Origin: Bartonella australis AUST/NH1
Lineage (GTDB): Bacteria; Pseudomonadota; Alphaproteobacteria; Rhizobiales; Rhizobiaceae
Length of the DNA stretch: 64,000 nucleotides
NCBI RefSeq assembly: GCF_000341355.1
Contig: NC_020300.1
Location: 620,001 to 684,000, forward strand
Direction: 5' to 3'
Shown: positions 18,713-30,176 of the stretch, piece after piece
Position numbering within the stretch: the first letter of the stretch is position 1
Layout: each line of letters starts with the position of its first letter
Notes under the pieces: model-generated
What the model saw: only the letters and a program-made list of their open reading frames with translations
Databases searched by the model: none
What the model was told of the DNA's origin: nothing
Position numbers and translations under genes: made by a program

Positions 18713-20089
18713 ATGCGTGTTATCATTTGTGGGGCGGGACAGGTCGGTTATGGGATAGCAGAGGGTCTGGCTGCAGAAAATCATGACGTCACTGTTATTG
18801 ATACTGAAGCGAGATTGGTCGAAAAAATTCGCGATACGTTAGACGTTAGAAGTCTCGTTGGCCACGGTTCACAGCCTGAGGTGCTTTTGGCTGCAGGTGC
18901 TGACGAAGCTGATATGTTGATTGCAGTAACTTTATTTGATGAAGTCAATATGGTGGCTTGCCAAGTCGCCCATTCATTGTTCGATGTCCCAACTAAAATA
19001 GCGCGTATCCGTTCGCAAGCATATTTGGATCCACGTTATAAAATGCTTTTTGCAAGGGAAAATATTCCTATTGATGTGGTTATTTCACCAGAAGTTGAAG
19101 TTGGAGAAATGGTTTTGCGCCGTATTGCTTTGCCTGGAGCAATAGATGTCCTTTATTTTTGTAACGACGATATTGTTGCATTGGCTTTGGAATGTACGGA
19201 GGATTGCCCGGTTATTAATACACCTTTACGGCAATTAACGGAGCTTTTTCCTGATCTTCAGACGACGGTTGCTGCCATTAAACGTGGCTCAGAATTATTA
19301 ATAGCGCATTCAGATACACAATTACGAGTTGGTGATATCATCTATCTCATTGCTGCTCGCGATCAGGTGCGTCGCGCGCTCGGACTTTTTGGCCATAAAG
19401 AGCAGGAAGCGCATCGTATAGTTATTGCGGGCGGGGGGCATATTGGCCTTTACGTCGCTCAGGCTATTGAAAAGCGCCTGCATAAATTAAGGTTAAAAAT
19501 TATAGAGTCACACAGAGAGAGAGCGTTGGCAGTCGCTGATCAACTTGAAAAAACAACTGTTTTATACGGCAACGTGTTAGATCCTGTGATCCTGCAGGAA
19601 GCTGGAATTGATCAAGCAGATCTAATTATTACCTTAACTAATCAGGATCAAGTTAATCTTTTGAGCGCTATTATAGCAAAAAGGTTAGGATGCAAGGCGA
19701 ATATGGTGTTGATTAACAATATTGCTTATCAGGAGTTTAGCCGCGCAGTTGGAGTGGATGCACACCTTAATCCTCGTAGCGTTACTATATCAAAAATTTT
19801 GCAACAAATGCGTCGCGGACGTATTCGTGCTGTCCACTCAATTTTTAATGGTGATGCAGAAATTATTGAAGCTGAAGCGATGCAAACGTCTGTATTAGTT
19901 GGTAAATCGTTATCAGAGATCAATTTGTCAGATGGTTTGAGGATTGGTGCGATCTATCGCAATAAAATGATAATACAGCTTTCAGCAGATACTCGCATTT
20001 TACCTGGCGACCGAATAGTAATTTTTGCTCTTGCTGGTAGTGTTCATGATGCCGAGCAATTGTTCCGTGTAAGTTTAGAATATTTTTAA
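18713..20089 (+). CDS. trkA: Trk system potassium uptake protein TrkA
   Basis: Cytosolic NAD-binding regulator of the TrkH/TrkG potassium channel. The 458 residues form two tandem halves, each with a Rossmann RCK_N domain (CGAGQVGYGIAEGLA at ~5 and IAGGGHIGLYVAQAIE at ~240) followed by an RCK_C domain (residues ~145-225 and ~375-455). The start is 3 bp after the ntrX stop, giving ntrY-ntrX-trkA as one operon, a conserved Rhizobiales order. The usual next genes, hfq and hflX, are not found after it. Confidence 0.94.
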   Translation: MRVIICGAGQVGYGIAEGLAAENHDVTVIDTEARLVEKIRDTLDVRSLVGHGSQPEVLLAAGADEADMLIAVTLFDEVNMVACQVAHSLFDVPTKIARIRSQAYLDPRYKMLFARENIPIDVVISPEVEVGEMVLRRIALPGAIDVLYFCNDDIVALALECTEDCPVINTPLRQLTELFPDLQTTVAAIKRGSELLIAHSDTQLRVGDIIYLIAARDQVRRALGLFGHKEQEAHRIVIAGGGHIGLYVAQAIEKRLHKLRLKIIESHRERALAVADQLEKTTVLYGNVLDPVILQEAGIDQADLIITLTNQDQVNLLSAIIAKRLGCKANMVLINNIAYQEFSRAVGVDAHLNPRSVTISKILQQMRRGRIRAVHSIFNGDAEIIEAEAMQTSVLVGKSLSEINLSDGLRIGAIYRNKMIIQLSADTRILPGDRIVIFALAGSVHDAEQLFRVSLEYF

Positions 20090-20914
20090 TACATTGCTTG
20101 TGAATATTTATACTTTTGGGTATATAGGGACCATGAGGGTGATTATTTCGCTCGGCGCAGTGGTTGGTGCGAATCGACGGATTAAGCCGCGGCGGTGCGT
20201 GGCCGCCTGCTGCTTTTTTTAGATTTTCTAATTGTTAGGAGCGGCTATTCGGTTTTCGGCCTCTTCACGTTATGTTAATAAGGCGTTAATAAGGAGGACT
20301 AAGCATAGGTTCTTACCTCTTTAGTCGGCTTTATCTAGAGGCAACGCAAGTTTAGTTAGCAAGAAAAAGTGTCGTGGGGTTATTTTTTGCTCGGCGCTCT
20401 GTTGTGGAAGCGTTTCAGTATTAGTGATTGTTGGTCGACGTGGCTTTAAACGCCAACGCTATTTTTGGGTCCTGTCGTGGTTTATGGAAGAAGAATTATC
20501 GGTTTTATCAAGAGGATTGCAAACTATAATTTTAGCAATGATAGTGCTGTTAGGTTAGCTAAACGATATAATCCCGCGGAGAGAAACGGAATTTTATCGT
20601 TGAAGGAAACAAAAAATTGAATGAATTTTTGATATAAAACCGATAAAGCGATTTTTGTTTAGTGGGATTTTGTGTCTACAGAAAGGCAAAAATCTTTCAG
20701 AGGTTTCGGGAAGAAAATTTTCGCTATTGGGTGAATATCGTGCATTTTTGGTGTGCCGGACCCGTTTACGTATGGATTGTTATTGGCATTTTAACGATTT
20801 TTAAGTCTTATTTGAACGAATCGGTTGTGGCTTGCGTAAGAGAGTGCTGCTAGCCTATAGGTGGCGTTGTTGAATGCGTAAATAGAGATTCTTATATTGA
20901 TGGAAGTAAAAACA
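20090..20914. other. 0.8-kb gap between trkA and clpP
   Basis: No gene supported. It contains a terminator-like hairpin near 20189. An open stretch at 20662-20853 (63 codons, rich in W, F and C) has no ribosome site or family resemblance and is probably chance. I looked for Hfq-like residues, because hfq-hflX follow trkA in many relatives, and saw none. The mixed GC patches suggest old coding DNA in decay, but I cannot identify it. Confidence 0.5.
20189..20220 (+). terminator. Probable terminator after trkA
   Basis: GGCGG (20191-20195) pairs with CCGCC (20203-20207), and the GC-rich hairpin is followed by TGCTGC and then seven T bases. It lies about 100 bp after the trkA stop, at the end of the ntrYX-trkA operon. 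Confidence 0.55.
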
Positions 20915-21544
20915 ATGAGAGATCAAACAAAAACGGCCTTGAGTCTCGTTCCTATGGTTGTTGAGCAAACTAACCGCGGGGAGCGGGCTTACGATATTTT
21001 TTCCCGCCTTTTGAAAGAGCGAATTATTTTTATTAATGGTCCTGTTGAGGACGGTATGGCAATGCTTGTTTGCGCGCAGTTACTTTTCTTGGAAGCAGAA
21101 AATCCTAAAAAAGCTATTAGCCTTTATATTAATTCTCCAGGCGGCGTTGTGACATCCGGCATGGCGATTTATGACACTATGCAGTTTATTCGCCCTCCTG
21201 TTTCGACGCTATGCATGGGGCAGGCAGCATCTATGGGATCTTTACTTTTAGCAGCCGGGGCAAAAGGACACCGCTTTGCATTACCTAACGCGCGCGTTAT
21301 GGTACATCAGCCGTCAGGCGGTTTTCAAGGTCAGGCTTCTGATATAGAACGGCATGCGCGAGATATCATACAGATGAAACAGCGTTTGAACCAAATTTAT
21401 GTCCAACATACAGGTCAAAGCTATGAAATTATAGAAAAGACCCTCGATCGCGATCATTTTATGACAGCAGAAGAAGCCAAACAATTCGGCTTGGTTGACA
21501 ATGTTATACAATATCGCGCAGAAACTGAAGAGGGAAAAGATTAA
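20915..21544 (+). CDS. clpP: ATP-dependent Clp protease proteolytic subunit
   Basis: Serine protease that forms the double-heptamer chamber fed by ClpX and ClpA, both encoded in this window. From ATG 20915 the product has 209 residues with the catalytic triad visible: Ser106 in MGQAASMGS, His131 in MVHQPSGG and Asp180 in LDRDHF. In-frame starts also exist at 20897 (TTG) and 20900 (ATG). I prefer 20915 because GGAAG lies eight bases upstream and the upstream starts lack a clear ribosome site. clpX follows after 219 bp with no gene between. Confidence 0.95.
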   Translation: MRDQTKTALSLVPMVVEQTNRGERAYDIFSRLLKERIIFINGPVEDGMAMLVCAQLLFLEAENPKKAISLYINSPGGVVTSGMAIYDTMQFIRPPVSTLCMGQAASMGSLLLAAGAKGHRFALPNARVMVHQPSGGFQGQASDIERHARDIIQMKQRLNQIYVQHTGQSYEIIEKTLDRDHFMTAEEAKQFGLVDNVIQYRAETEEGKD

Positions 21545-21763
21545 ATTTTTTTATAGAAAAAATAACTATTTGTGAGGTATGCAAGGAACACTTTTAATTA
21601 GTTGCTAGAATACCGATGTAGAGTACCGATTTTATAGAAAGCTATCGGAAAGATATCTAAAAATGTTACGGCGCTTTTAGTTTGGTATATGTCTTTGATT
21701 GTGATTAAAGAATTTTTTTTGAAAAGACGAAGCATCTGTGTCCTGAGGTGAAAGGAAAATAAA

Positions 21764-23038
21764 ATGAGCAAAATTAGCAATAGTGGGGGCGAATCAAAAA
21801 ATACTCTCTATTGCTCGTTCTGTGGCAAAAGCCAGCATGAGGTGCGTAAGCTCATTGCGGGGCCTACTGTATTTATCTGTGATGAATGTGTAGAGCTTTG
21901 TACGGATATTATTCGTGAAGAAAATAAATCTTCTGGAGTGAAAGCGCGTGATGGTGTTCCTACTCCTCAAGAGATTATAACAGTCCTTGATGATTACGTT
22001 ATTGGTCAGCGGCATGCAAAGCGCGTTCTTTCCGTCGCTGTCCATAATCATTATAAACGGCTTGCGCATCAATCTAAGAGCAGCGATATTGAGTTAGCAA
22101 AATCAAACATTCTTCTTGTCGGACCAACGGGGTGCGGTAAAACCTATTTAGCGCAAACATTGGCGCGTATTATTGATGTACCTTTTACTATAGCGGATGC
22201 GACCACTTTGACTGAGGCGGGTTATGTAGGCGAAGACGTTGAAAATATTATTTTAAAGCTCCTTCAATCTGCTGATTATAACGTCGAACGTGCGCAGAGG
22301 GGCATCGTATATATTGACGAAGTTGATAAGATTTCTCGTAAAGCTGATAATCCCTCTATTACTAGGGATGTTTCGGGTGAAGGTGTCCAGCAGGCATTGC
22401 TCAAAATTATGGAGGGAACAGTTGCCTCTGTTCCTCCACAGGGTGGGCGTAAACACCCGCAGCAAGAATTTCTTCAGGTTGATACAACGAATATTTTATT
22501 TATTTGTGGGGGGGCTTTTGCTGGTTTGGAGAGGATTATTTCGGGGCGCGGTGAAAAAACTTCAATTGGTTTCTCCGCAGTAGTTAAGGCGCCAGATGAG
22601 CGTTGTGTCGGTGAGATTTTTCGTGATTTAGAGCCTGAAGACCTTATAAAATTTGGTTTGATACCAGAATTTATTGGGCGCCTTCCTATTATAGCTACCT
22701 TAGAAGATTTGGATATTTGCGCACTTGTCCAGATTTTATCACAGCCAAGAAACGCGTTAGTTAAGCAATATCAACGTCTTTTTGAGATGGAAGATGTTGA
22801 GTTATCATTCCACGAAGATGCTTTACGGGTTATTGCCAAGAAAGCGATCGAGCGTAAGACCGGTGCGCGTGGTTTACGTTCTATTATGGAGAAGATTCTT
22901 TTAGAGACCATGTTTGAGCTACCAGCTCTTGAGGGTGTCCAAAAAGTGGTAATTTCAAGCGATGTGGTTGAAGGAAAAGCCCGTCCCCTTTACATTTACT
23001 CAGAGCGTTCAGAAGAGAAAGAAAACGTATCGGCGTGA
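21764..23038 (+). CDS. clpX: ATP-dependent Clp protease ATP-binding subunit ClpX
   Basis: AAA+ unfoldase delivering substrates to ClpP. The N-terminal zinc-binding domain has Cys17, Cys20, Cys39 and Cys42 (CSFC and CDEC). The AAA+ module has Walker [16 protein letters not shown], Walker [11 protein letters not shown], the pore-loop region around GYVGEDVEN, and the ClpP-docking IGF tripeptide in KTSIGFSA. Length 424 is normal. An AAAGGAAAA ribosome site precedes the ATG. Confidence 0.96.
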   Translation: MSKISNSGGESKNTLYCSFCGKSQHEVRKLIAGPTVFICDECVELCTDIIREENKSSGVKARDGVPTPQEIITVLDDYVIGQRHAKRVLSVAVHNHYKRLAHQSKSSDIELAKSNILLVGPTGCGKTYLAQTLARIIDVPFTIADATTLTEAGYVGEDVENIILKLLQSADYNVERAQRGIVYIDEVDKISRKADNPSITRDVSGEGVQQALLKIMEGTVASVPPQGGRKHPQQEFLQVDTTNILFICGGAFAGLERIISGRGEKTSIGFSAVVKAPDERCVGEIFRDLEPEDLIKFGLIPEFIGRLPIIATLEDLDICALVQILSQPRNALVKQYQRLFEMEDVELSFHEDALRVIAKKAIERKTGARGLRSIMEKILLETMFELPALEGVQKVVISSDVVEGKARPLYIYSERSEEKENVSA

Positions 23039-23058
23039 TGTTATATATGGTATGAATA

Positions 23059-23078
23059 GCAACAGTGAGTACTGTTGC
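23059..23078 (+). other. Perfect hairpin after clpX
   Basis: GCAACAGT and ACTGTTGC form an 8-bp stem with a GAGT loop, 20 bp after the clpX stop. No T tail follows, so it may protect the mRNA 3' end or be a weak terminator. A second, weaker dyad (ACCACCT / AGGTGGT) lies near 23119-23147, before lon. Confidence 0.4.
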
Positions 23079-23200
23079 GGGGTATTATAACATTGTGCTT
23101 GATTTATACGTCTGCAATTACCACCTCATTTATTATAGGCAGGTGGTTTCTGAAAATGGTTTATGTAGGGGATGGATCGTAAGTTCCGGAAAGGAAGAGT

Positions 23201-25624
23201 ATGCAATATATTGATGAAAAAGCAGGTGGGGTAAAAGAGGGGCTTTATGCTGTTTTACCACTGCGTGATATCGTTGTCTTCCCGCATATGATTGTTCCGC
23301 TTTTTGTCGGACGAGAAAAATCGATTCGCGCTCTTGAAGAGGCGATGTCGGTAGATAAGCAGATATTATTGGCGACACAAAAAAGTGCTTCCGATGATGA
23401 TCCACAATCGGGGGATATTTACGATATTGGTACTTTCGCTAATGTTCTTCAACTTTTAAAACTCCCTGATGGGACTGTGAAGGTTTTGGTTGAGGGAATT
23501 ACACGTGCAAAAATTAGCAAATTTACTGAGAATGAAGATTATCATCAGGCTTATGCATACGTCACTGAAGAGCCCAAGGGGGATGAAATTGAGATTGAAG
23601 CTCTTTCACGGTCAGTGATTGCTTATTTTGAAAATTATGTAAAACTTAATAAAAAAATTTCTCCTGAAGTTGTAAGCGCTATAAGTCAGATCGATGATCC
23701 TTCTAAGCTCGCAGATACTATTGCCTCGCATTTGGTAATTAAGCTTTCAGAAAAGCAGGAAATGTTGGCACTGTTGCCTGTGCGTGACCGTCTGGAGCGA
23801 GTTTTGTCTTTCATGGAAGGAGAAATTTCCGTTTTGCAAGTTGAAAAACGTATCCGCTCGCACGTCAAACGGCAAATGGAAAAAACGCAGCGGGAATATT
23901 ATCTCAATGAACAGCTGAAGGCTATTCAAAAGGAGTTAGGAGCAGGTGATGATAGCCGCGATGAGCTGTCGGAGTTAGAGGAACGTATAAAAAAGACCAA
24001 GCTTTCAAAAGAAGCACATGAGAAGGCTGGAACAGAGCTCAGAAAATTACGTAATATGTCTCCTATGTCCGCAGAAGCGACGGTCGTGCGCAACTATCTT
24101 GATTGGCTTTTGGCTATACCTTGGGGCAAAAAATCAAAAATTAAAAACGATTTAAGTTTTGCCGAAAAAGTCATGAATAATGAGCATTTTGGTCTCGAAA
24201 AAGTTAAAGAGCGGATAGTTGAGTATTTAGCAGTGCAAAGTAGGGCATCAAAAATAAAGGGTCCCATTATTTGTCTGTTAGGTCCTCCTGGTGTAGGAAA
24301 GACGTCGCTTGCGCGTTCTATTGCAAAGGCAACAGGCCGCGAATATGTCCGTATTTCGTTAGGAGGTGTTCGGGATGAGGCTGAAATTCGCGGACATCGT
24401 CGAACTTATATCGGATCTATGCCTGGAAAAATTATCCAATCTATGAAAAAGTCTAAAAAATCTAACCCACTTTTCTTGCTCGATGAAATTGATAAAATGG
24501 GACAAGATTTCCGTGGGGATCCTTCGTCGGCTTTATTAGAAGTTCTTGATCCTGAGCAGAATGGTACATTCGTTGATCATTATCTGGAGGTAGAATACGA
24601 TCTTTCAGATGTGATGTTTGTAGCAACTGCAAATACACTTAATATTCCAGGTCCATTGGTGGATCGGATGGAAATTATTCGTATTGCTGGTTACACTGAG
24701 TGTGAAAAGATGGAAATTGTTAAACGGCATCTTTTACCGAAAGCATTAAAAGATCACTGTCTGTCTAAAAAAGAATTTTCTGTTTCTGATGATGCAATAA
24801 GGTCGATTATCCAATTTTATACACGTGAAGCGGGTGTTCGTAACCTTGAGCGTGAGCTTATGAAGATGGCGCGTAAGTCGGTCACAAAAATTCTTAAGAC
24901 TGGCCAAAAGTCTGTTGGAATCACAGAAAATAACATTAATGATTTTTTGGGTATCAGGCGTTACCGCTTTGGCCAAACCGATGGTGAAAATCAGATTGGT
25001 GTTGTTACCGGGCTTGCGTGGACTGAGGTGGGTGGAGAGTTGTTGACCATCGAAGGTGTCATGATGTCAGGTAAAGGCAAAATGATTGTGACAGGAAATC
25101 TGCGTGATATTATGAAAGAATCGATCTCTGCGGCGGCGTCTTACGTGCGCTCCCGTGCCGTTGACTTTGGTATTGCGCCCCCGCTTTTTGATAAACACGA
25201 TATTCATGTGCATGTTCCAGAAGGTGCCACACCGAAAGACGGTCCATCAGCAGGAATTGCGATGGTGACGGCTATTGTATCAGTTTTAACAGGGATAGCT
25301 ATTCATAAAGATATTGCTATGACTGGTGAAATTACTTTGCGCGGCCGTGTTTTGCCTATTGGTGGTTTAAAAGAAAAATTGCTCGCGGCGCTTCGAGGAG
25401 GTATTAAAAAAGTACTCATTCCCGAAGAAAACGCAAAAGATTTGGTTGATATTCCTGATGATGTCAAAAATAGCATGGAGATTATCCCTGTGAGTCATGT
25501 AAGCGAAGTTCTTAAGCACGCTTTGATTCGTTTCCCGGAACCTATTGAATGGACAGAGTCTTCTGCAGTATCCACAGCTGTTAGAACAGAAGGTGATAAT
25601 GAGAGTATACAGATTGCACACTGA
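23201..25624 (+). CDS. lon: ATP-dependent protease La (Lon)
   Basis: Homohexameric AAA+ serine protease that removes misfolded and short-lived regulatory proteins. In its 807 residues: LON substrate-binding domain ([21 protein letters not shown]), a coiled-coil linker (~190-300), AAA+ with Walker [12 protein letters not shown] (~360) and Walker [11 protein letters not shown], and the protease domain with the catalytic dyad Ser683 ([11 protein letters not shown]) and Lys726 ([10 protein letters not shown]). The ATG at 23201 follows GGAAAGGAAG. The clpP-clpX-lon-hupB order is conserved in Proteobacteria. Confidence 0.96.
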   Translation: MQYIDEKAGGVKEGLYAVLPLRDIVVFPHMIVPLFVGREKSIRALEEAMSVDKQILLATQKSASDDDPQSGDIYDIGTFANVLQLLKLPDGTVKVLVEGITRAKISKFTENEDYHQAYAYVTEEPKGDEIEIEALSRSVIAYFENYVKLNKKISPEVVSAISQIDDPSKLADTIASHLVIKLSEKQEMLALLPVRDRLERVLSFMEGEISVLQVEKRIRSHVKRQMEKTQREYYLNEQLKAIQKELGAGDDSRDELSELEERIKKTKLSKEAHEKAGTELRKLRNMSPMSAEATVVRNYLDWLLAIPWGKKSKIKNDLSFAEKVMNNEHFGLEKVKERIVEYLAVQSRASKIKGPIICLLGPPGVGKTSLARSIAKATGREYVRISLGGVRDEAEIRGHRRTYIGSMPGKIIQSMKKSKKSNPLFLLDEIDKMGQDFRGDPSSALLEVLDPEQNGTFVDHYLEVEYDLSDVMFVATANTLNIPGPLVDRMEIIRIAGYTECEKMEIVKRHLLPKALKDHCLSKKEFSVSDDAIRSIIQFYTREAGVRNLERELMKMARKSVTKILKTGQKSVGITENNINDFLGIRRYRFGQTDGENQIGVVTGLAWTEVGGELLTIEGVMMSGKGKMIVTGNLRDIMKESISAAASYVRSRAVDFGIAPPLFDKHDIHVHVPEGATPKDGPSAGIAMVTAIVSVLTGIAIHKDIAMTGEITLRGRVLPIGGLKEKLLAALRGGIKKVLIPEENAKDLVDIPDDVKNSMEIIPVSHVSEVLKHALIRFPEPIEWTESSAVSTAVRTEGDNESIQIAH

Positions 25625-25856
25625 TTCATTATTTTGATTCGTAATTGTGTCTTTGAGGGTAGTGATAGCTTTCTCAGAAGGTGGGGGGCCGCTAATTTTT
25701 GGAAAAAAACGAAAAATTCCGTGAATAACTGTGATTATCACTAAGAAAACAAGACTTTGAAGAAAAATAAGGCTTCTGTTTGCTGTACTTTTCAATAAAC
25801 TACCCGGTGGCCGGTGAGTTTGTTTTGTCCGGCATTATAGGGAAAGGAAATATTCG

Positions 25857-26135
25857 ATGAATAAAAGTGAATTAGTTAGCTCCGTTGCTGAAAAAGTGGG
25901 TATCTCGAAAGCACAAGCTGGTTCTGTTGTCGATGCTTTTATTGCCTCTGTAACAGAAGCTTTAGCTTCAGGCGGTGATGTTCGTCTTCCGGGCTTTGGC
26001 TCTTTTGAAGTTTCTCATCGCGCTGCTACAAAGGGCCGTAACCCTTCGACAGGCGCTGAAATTAATATTCCAGCACGTTCTGTACCCAAATTTTCTGCGG
26101 GTAAAAGTCTTAAAGAGGCCGTTAATAATAAGTAA
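25857..26135 (+). CDS. hupB: DNA-binding protein HU
   Basis: Small nucleoid protein that bends DNA as a dimer. The 92 residues include [34 protein letters not shown] and the DNA-contact arm [20 protein letters not shown], the standard HU-beta layout. Ribosome site GGGAAAGGAAA precedes the ATG, and a terminator follows. Confidence 0.96.
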   Translation: MNKSELVSSVAEKVGISKAQAGSVVDAFIASVTEALASGGDVRLPGFGSFEVSHRAATKGRNPSTGAEINIPARSVPKFSAGKSLKEAVNNK

Positions 26136-26149
26136 TTGGAATTGCGTTC

Positions 26150-26182
26150 AAAAAACCCGTTTACAAACAAATGGGTTTTTTA
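26150..26182 (+). terminator. Rho-independent terminator after hupB
   Basis: AAAAACCC at 26151-26158 pairs with GGGTTTTT at 26173-26180 around an AC-rich loop; the T tract doubles as the right arm. It lies 15 bp after the hupB stop. Confidence 0.75.
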
Positions 26183-26813
26183 GGTGTGCTTTATGAGTTT
26201 TTTGTGTAAGGTTTTGTGGTTCACGGTAACTTAGGAAATTTTTTAAAGATCTTTATCAGGCGCCCGGCCCGTACGTGTGTGACGTGTTTTATTTAAATGT
26301 TTTGAATGAAATAGTTGACTGTGGCGATGGACGTTCGTTGTGAATCGCGTCTTGCGATGTCGGTTAGGCTCAAAGCGCGCGGTAGTCGATTTACGCAGCT
26401 GAAATCTGTAGTTCGTGATCGGGGTGGTGGGATTTACGGTCAATCAGGGTATTTTCTTTGCCATTTTCCGTAATTATGCACCGGAGTTTGAGATATCTTT
26501 AGTACCTCTGGGCTATTTTGGTGGTAGTAGGCTGGGTGTAGGGGCGTTAGTATCGTTATCTCAGGGACACAAAGATTGACTTGGTGTTTTAAGAATTTAG
26601 ACTGCCGGTAAACAAATTTGCTGGGAGGCTTTTCGTTTGCGACGTTATAACTAAGACAGGGGAAGTTATTAAATTTATCATTTAATATAATCTTCATTCT
26701 ATCTCAAAGAGATAGCAAATGTTGTAAAGCAGAATAAGTTCTTTAATTTTTGTAAAGAAGCGGATCGAGCTTCTTGATAGTCCCTAAAAAGGATCAATGA
26801 GTATTTTTCAAAA
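26183..26813. other. 0.6-kb gap between hupB and trmFO
   Basis: No gene supported on either strand. Short open stretches exist: minus-strand 26243-26443 and 26440-26697, and plus-strand 26327-26473 (MDVRCESRLAMSVRLKARG and so on, 48 codons). None has a good ribosome site or a recognisable motif. Base composition is patchy, with GC-rich bits at 26260-26290 and 26330-26420, as expected of eroding sequence. Confidence 0.45.
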
Positions 26814-28238
26814 TCAAGGGTAATGATCGGTTTTGGGATCATTTCGTTTCCCATTTTTTAACCACTGAATACAGTCATTTAAAGCTCGGGCGGTTATAGC
26901 TTGTTTTTTTGCTAGCTTCCTCTCTTTGCTTGATAAGCGTTGTTTTAGATGATCAGTAAAGTCGATAGGTGGGAAAAGGCCGAAATTAATATTCATCGGC
27001 TGGAATGATTGCCCTCCTGCTTCTTCAGTAACAATATGTCCGCCGGTAATATGGTTCAAAAGAGCTCCAAATGCGGTTGTTAGTGGGGGCAATGAAGGGC
27101 GAGTACGGTTATATTCAGCGGCAGCAAAACGTCCAGCTAGGAGTCCTATCGCAGATGATTCCACGTAGCCCTCGCAGCCCGTGATTTGTCCAGCAAAACG
27201 TAATTGAGGCTTTTGTTTTAAACGGAGAGTTTTATCAAGAATAATCGGTGAATTGAGATAGGTATTGCGATGCATTCCACCAAAACGTGCAAATTCTGCT
27301 TGTTCGAGACCAGGGATCGTTCTGAAAATGCGAATTTGTTCACCGTATTTTAGCTTTGTTTGAAAGCCGACCATGTTATAAAGGGTACCAAGCTGGTTGT
27401 CTTGACGCAGTTGCACGACGGCATAGGCTTTAACCGCAGGGTTATGAGCATTAGTGAGCCCCGTAGGTTTCATAGGGCCATATCTCAGGGTTTCGAAACC
27501 GCGTTCGGCCATAATTTCGATTGGTAGGCATCCATCAAAATAGGGAGTGCTTTCGAATTCACGAAATTCCGTTTTTTCCCCGCTCCTCAATGCTTGGACG
27601 AATGACTCGTATTGTTGTTTATTAAGAGGGCAATTAAGATAATCTTTTCCAGTTCCCTCGGGGCCGATTTTGTCGTAGCGAGATTGGTACCAACAAATAT
27701 CCATATTAATACTATCGGTGTGAATAATGGGCGCAATGGCATCAAAAAAAGAAAGCGCTTTTGTGCCTGTGATTACTTGTATCGCTTGAGTAAGCGTCGA
27801 TGAAGTAAGGGGACCGGTTGCGACAATAACGTTTCGCCAATTTTCAGGGAAATCCCGGACTTCTTCGCGTTTTATAGTTATGAGGGGATGATTTTCAAGC
27901 GCTTCCGTAACAGTTTGGGAAAATCTATCGCGGTCAACAGCGAGCGCGCTTCCGGCGGGTACTTTATTAGCGTCTGCAGCTTTCATAATCAACGATTCTG
28001 CTAATCGCATTTCGGCATGCAGAAGTCCCACAGCATTCGCTGACGAATCATCTGAACGGAAAGAATTTGAACAAACAAGCTCCGCAAGCTTTTTCGTTTT
28101 ATGAGCGTCGGATTTTTTTTCCGGCCGCATTTCATATAAAATAACGGGAATCCCCGATTGAGCGATTTGCCAGCTCGCTTCGCTTCCTGCAAGTCCGCCG
28201 CCGATAATATGAATCGGAGTATTTAATTCATTTAACAT
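26814..28238 (-). CDS. trmFO: Folate/FADH2-dependent tRNA (uracil-54-C5) methyltransferase
   Basis: TrmFO makes the T54 ribothymidine of the tRNA T-loop with methylene-tetrahydrofolate as carbon donor; the gene is also called gid. The 474-residue product has the N-terminal FAD-binding motif [13 protein letters not shown], the conserved [10 protein letters not shown], and [17 protein letters not shown] towards the C-terminus, with the conserved cysteines in both. The gene runs convergent to hupB and ends close to the gap. Start ATG at 28238 gives normal length. Confidence 0.95.
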   Translation of the reverse strand: MLNELNTPIHIIGGGLAGSEASWQIAQSGIPVILYEMRPEKKSDAHKTKKLAELVCSNSFRSDDSSANAVGLLHAEMRLAESLIMKAADANKVPAGSALAVDRDRFSQTVTEALENHPLITIKREEVRDFPENWRNVIVATGPLTSSTLTQAIQVITGTKALSFFDAIAPIIHTDSINMDICWYQSRYDKIGPEGTGKDYLNCPLNKQQYESFVQALRSGEKTEFREFESTPYFDGCLPIEIMAERGFETLRYGPMKPTGLTNAHNPAVKAYAVVQLRQDNQLGTLYNMVGFQTKLKYGEQIRIFRTIPGLEQAEFARFGGMHRNTYLNSPIILDKTLRLKQKPQLRFAGQITGCEGYVESSAIGLLAGRFAAAEYNRTRPSLPPLTTAFGALLNHITGGHIVTEEAGGQSFQPMNINFGLFPPIDFTDHLKQRLSSKERKLAKKQAITARALNDCIQWLKNGKRNDPKTDHYP

Positions 28239-28405
28239 GCTTCACTTTTAGCGAAAACGTCACTCTCTGAAAAGCACGAATTTTACGTTTATAATTCGTC
28301 AGGAGGTCGTTAAAAATATATTTACTCGCTTTTTTTCTTTAATTGAGTGGAATTGAGTGGTATAGAAACGCCGCTTATGTGAGGTTTCTAGCTTACAGGC
28401 TCTGA

Positions 28406-28488
28406 GCGGACGTGGCGAAATTGGTAGACGCACCAGATTTAGGTTCTGGCGGGAAACTGTGGGGGTTCGAGTCCCTCCGTCCGCACCA
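28406..28488 (+). tRNA. tRNA-Leu (anticodon TAG)
   Basis: The acceptor arms GCGGACG and CGTCCGC pair fully, with an encoded CCA end. The anticodon stem CCAGA/TCTGG encloses TTTAGGT with anticodon TAG, and there is a class II variable arm and the T-loop GTTCGAGTC. It lies between trmFO (divergent) and tig. Confidence 0.95.
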
Positions 28489-28621
28489 AAAGTTTTTAAA
28501 AATATCACGGATTCTCGTATGTGCTAAAGTCCGTTTTATGTGAACCCGACATTAAATGTTAGGGCATAATTATTACCGGGGTAGATTTATCCACCCCCCC
28601 AGAAATAATGAAGGTTATTCG

Positions 28622-30049
28622 ATGCAGGTTACCGAGACGCTTAATGAAGGGCTGAAGCGCGAAATTGAGATCGTAGTTCCGGCGAAAGATTTAGAGATAA
28701 AATTAAATAAACGGTTGGATGATACTAAGAGTAAGATCAAGCTTAATGGCTTTCGACCTGGTAAAGTGCCTTCTAGCTATTTACGAAAAATGTACGGCAA
28801 GTCTTTTATGGCTGAAATTTTGAATGAGATTATCAGCGGTTCTTCTCAATCTATTCTGGCTGAACGCAACGAGCGCTCAGCAATGCAGCCGCAGGTCGAT
28901 GTCAAGGAAAGTGAAAAGATTTTAGATGGTCAAGTTGATCTTATTTTCAGTTTAAAATATGAAGTTTTGCCAAGCTTCGAAATTAAAAATTTTGACAATA
29001 TTAAGATTGTCCGTGAAATTGCTGATGTTCCTGAACAGGAAATTGGTGAGCAAATAGAGCGCATCCTAGCATCTGCCCGTAATTATTCGGAAAAAGGCGG
29101 TCTTTCCGAAGAAGGTGACCGCCTTACGATCGATTATTTAGGTAAGATTAACGGTATTCCATTTGACGGCGGAGCAGATAATGACGCGCAATTAGTTCTT
29201 GGTTCGAAGCAGTTTATTCCCGGTTTTGAAGAGCAGTTAATCGGCGTGAAAGTGGGCGATACGGCGGTAATTTCTGTCAAATTCCCTGATGATTATAGCG
29301 CTGCTCATTTGGCTGGCAAGGATGCAGAGTTTGATGTCACTGTTAAGGCTGTGTCCAAACCTGATGAGTTGAAGATTGACGATGAAGCAGCTAAAAAAGT
29401 TGGCTTGGAATCTCTTGATCATTTACGTGAAGTTGTTCGCGAGCAGATTGGGAGTCAGTATGGCCTAGTGACACGTCAAAAGATCAAACGCCAAATTCTC
29501 GACGCTTTAGATGCTGACTATAGCTTTGAAATTCCTGAATGCCTTTTAGATATTGAATTCAACAATATATGGGCCCAGATTAACGACGATTTGAAGAAGA
29601 TCGGTAGTAGCTTTGAAGACGAGAATACAACAGAAGGGGAGGCAAGGGAGGAATACCGCAAGCTCGCGCAGCGCCGTGTTCGTCTTGGTTTAGTACTTTC
29701 TGAGATCGGAACAAAAGCTGGTGTGAAAATAAGTGATGATGAATTACAGGCTGCGGTTCTGGAACAGGTTCGTCAGTATCCTGGTCAAGAAAAAGAAGTT
29801 ATGGATTTTTTCCGTCGTACACCAGAGGCTGTTGCGAATCTTCGCGCACCGATTTTTGAAGAAAAAGTCATTGATTATTTGCTAGCGCAAGTGGAAATAA
29901 CAGATAAGAAAGTGACAGTTGCAGAGTTAATGAAAGAATATGATGAATCAGATTCAACTGAAAACAAAGCTCCTAAGAAAAAATCAGCAGTAAAAAAGAA
30001 GGATGTAAAAAAGGCTCCGGCCAAAAAGAAAACGCCCAAAAAAGATTAA
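28622..30049 (+). CDS. tig: Trigger factor (ribosome-associated chaperone, PPIase)
   Basis: Trigger factor docks at the ribosome exit tunnel through ribosomal protein L23 and shields nascent chains. From ATG 28622 it has 475 residues: ribosome-binding N domain with the signature GFRPGKVP at ~43-50, an FKBP-type PPIase domain (~160-245: [20 protein letters not shown]) and the helical C domain. The tail after ~445 is a lysine/alanine-rich repeat-like extension ([19 protein letters not shown]), common in Rhizobiales trigger factors. An open frame from 28556 lacks a better start. Confidence 0.95.
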   Translation: MQVTETLNEGLKREIEIVVPAKDLEIKLNKRLDDTKSKIKLNGFRPGKVPSSYLRKMYGKSFMAEILNEIISGSSQSILAERNERSAMQPQVDVKESEKILDGQVDLIFSLKYEVLPSFEIKNFDNIKIVREIADVPEQEIGEQIERILASARNYSEKGGLSEEGDRLTIDYLGKINGIPFDGGADNDAQLVLGSKQFIPGFEEQLIGVKVGDTAVISVKFPDDYSAAHLAGKDAEFDVTVKAVSKPDELKIDDEAAKKVGLESLDHLREVVREQIGSQYGLVTRQKIKRQILDALDADYSFEIPECLLDIEFNNIWAQINDDLKKIGSSFEDENTTEGEAREEYRKLAQRRVRLGLVLSEIGTKAGVKISDDELQAAVLEQVRQYPGQEKEVMDFFRRTPEAVANLRAPIFEEKVIDYLLAQVEITDKKVTVAELMKEYDESDSTENKAPKKKSAVKKKDVKKAPAKKKTPKKD

Positions 30050-30176
30050 TTTTCGCGCCGATAGGACAGCTTCAGTGGGCGTGGGCTTTTTTTTCGCTTG
30101 TATTCTAGGCTTGCACTTATGGCTATTTTAGATTAGCCAGTGAGTGCGTTTTCGAAATATTGATGGTGGGTTGGCA

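Noticed and set aside
20662..20853. 63-codon plus-strand frame in the trkA-clpP gap
   Set aside because: No ribosome site, no motif, unusual W/F/C-rich composition; likely chance in a gap.
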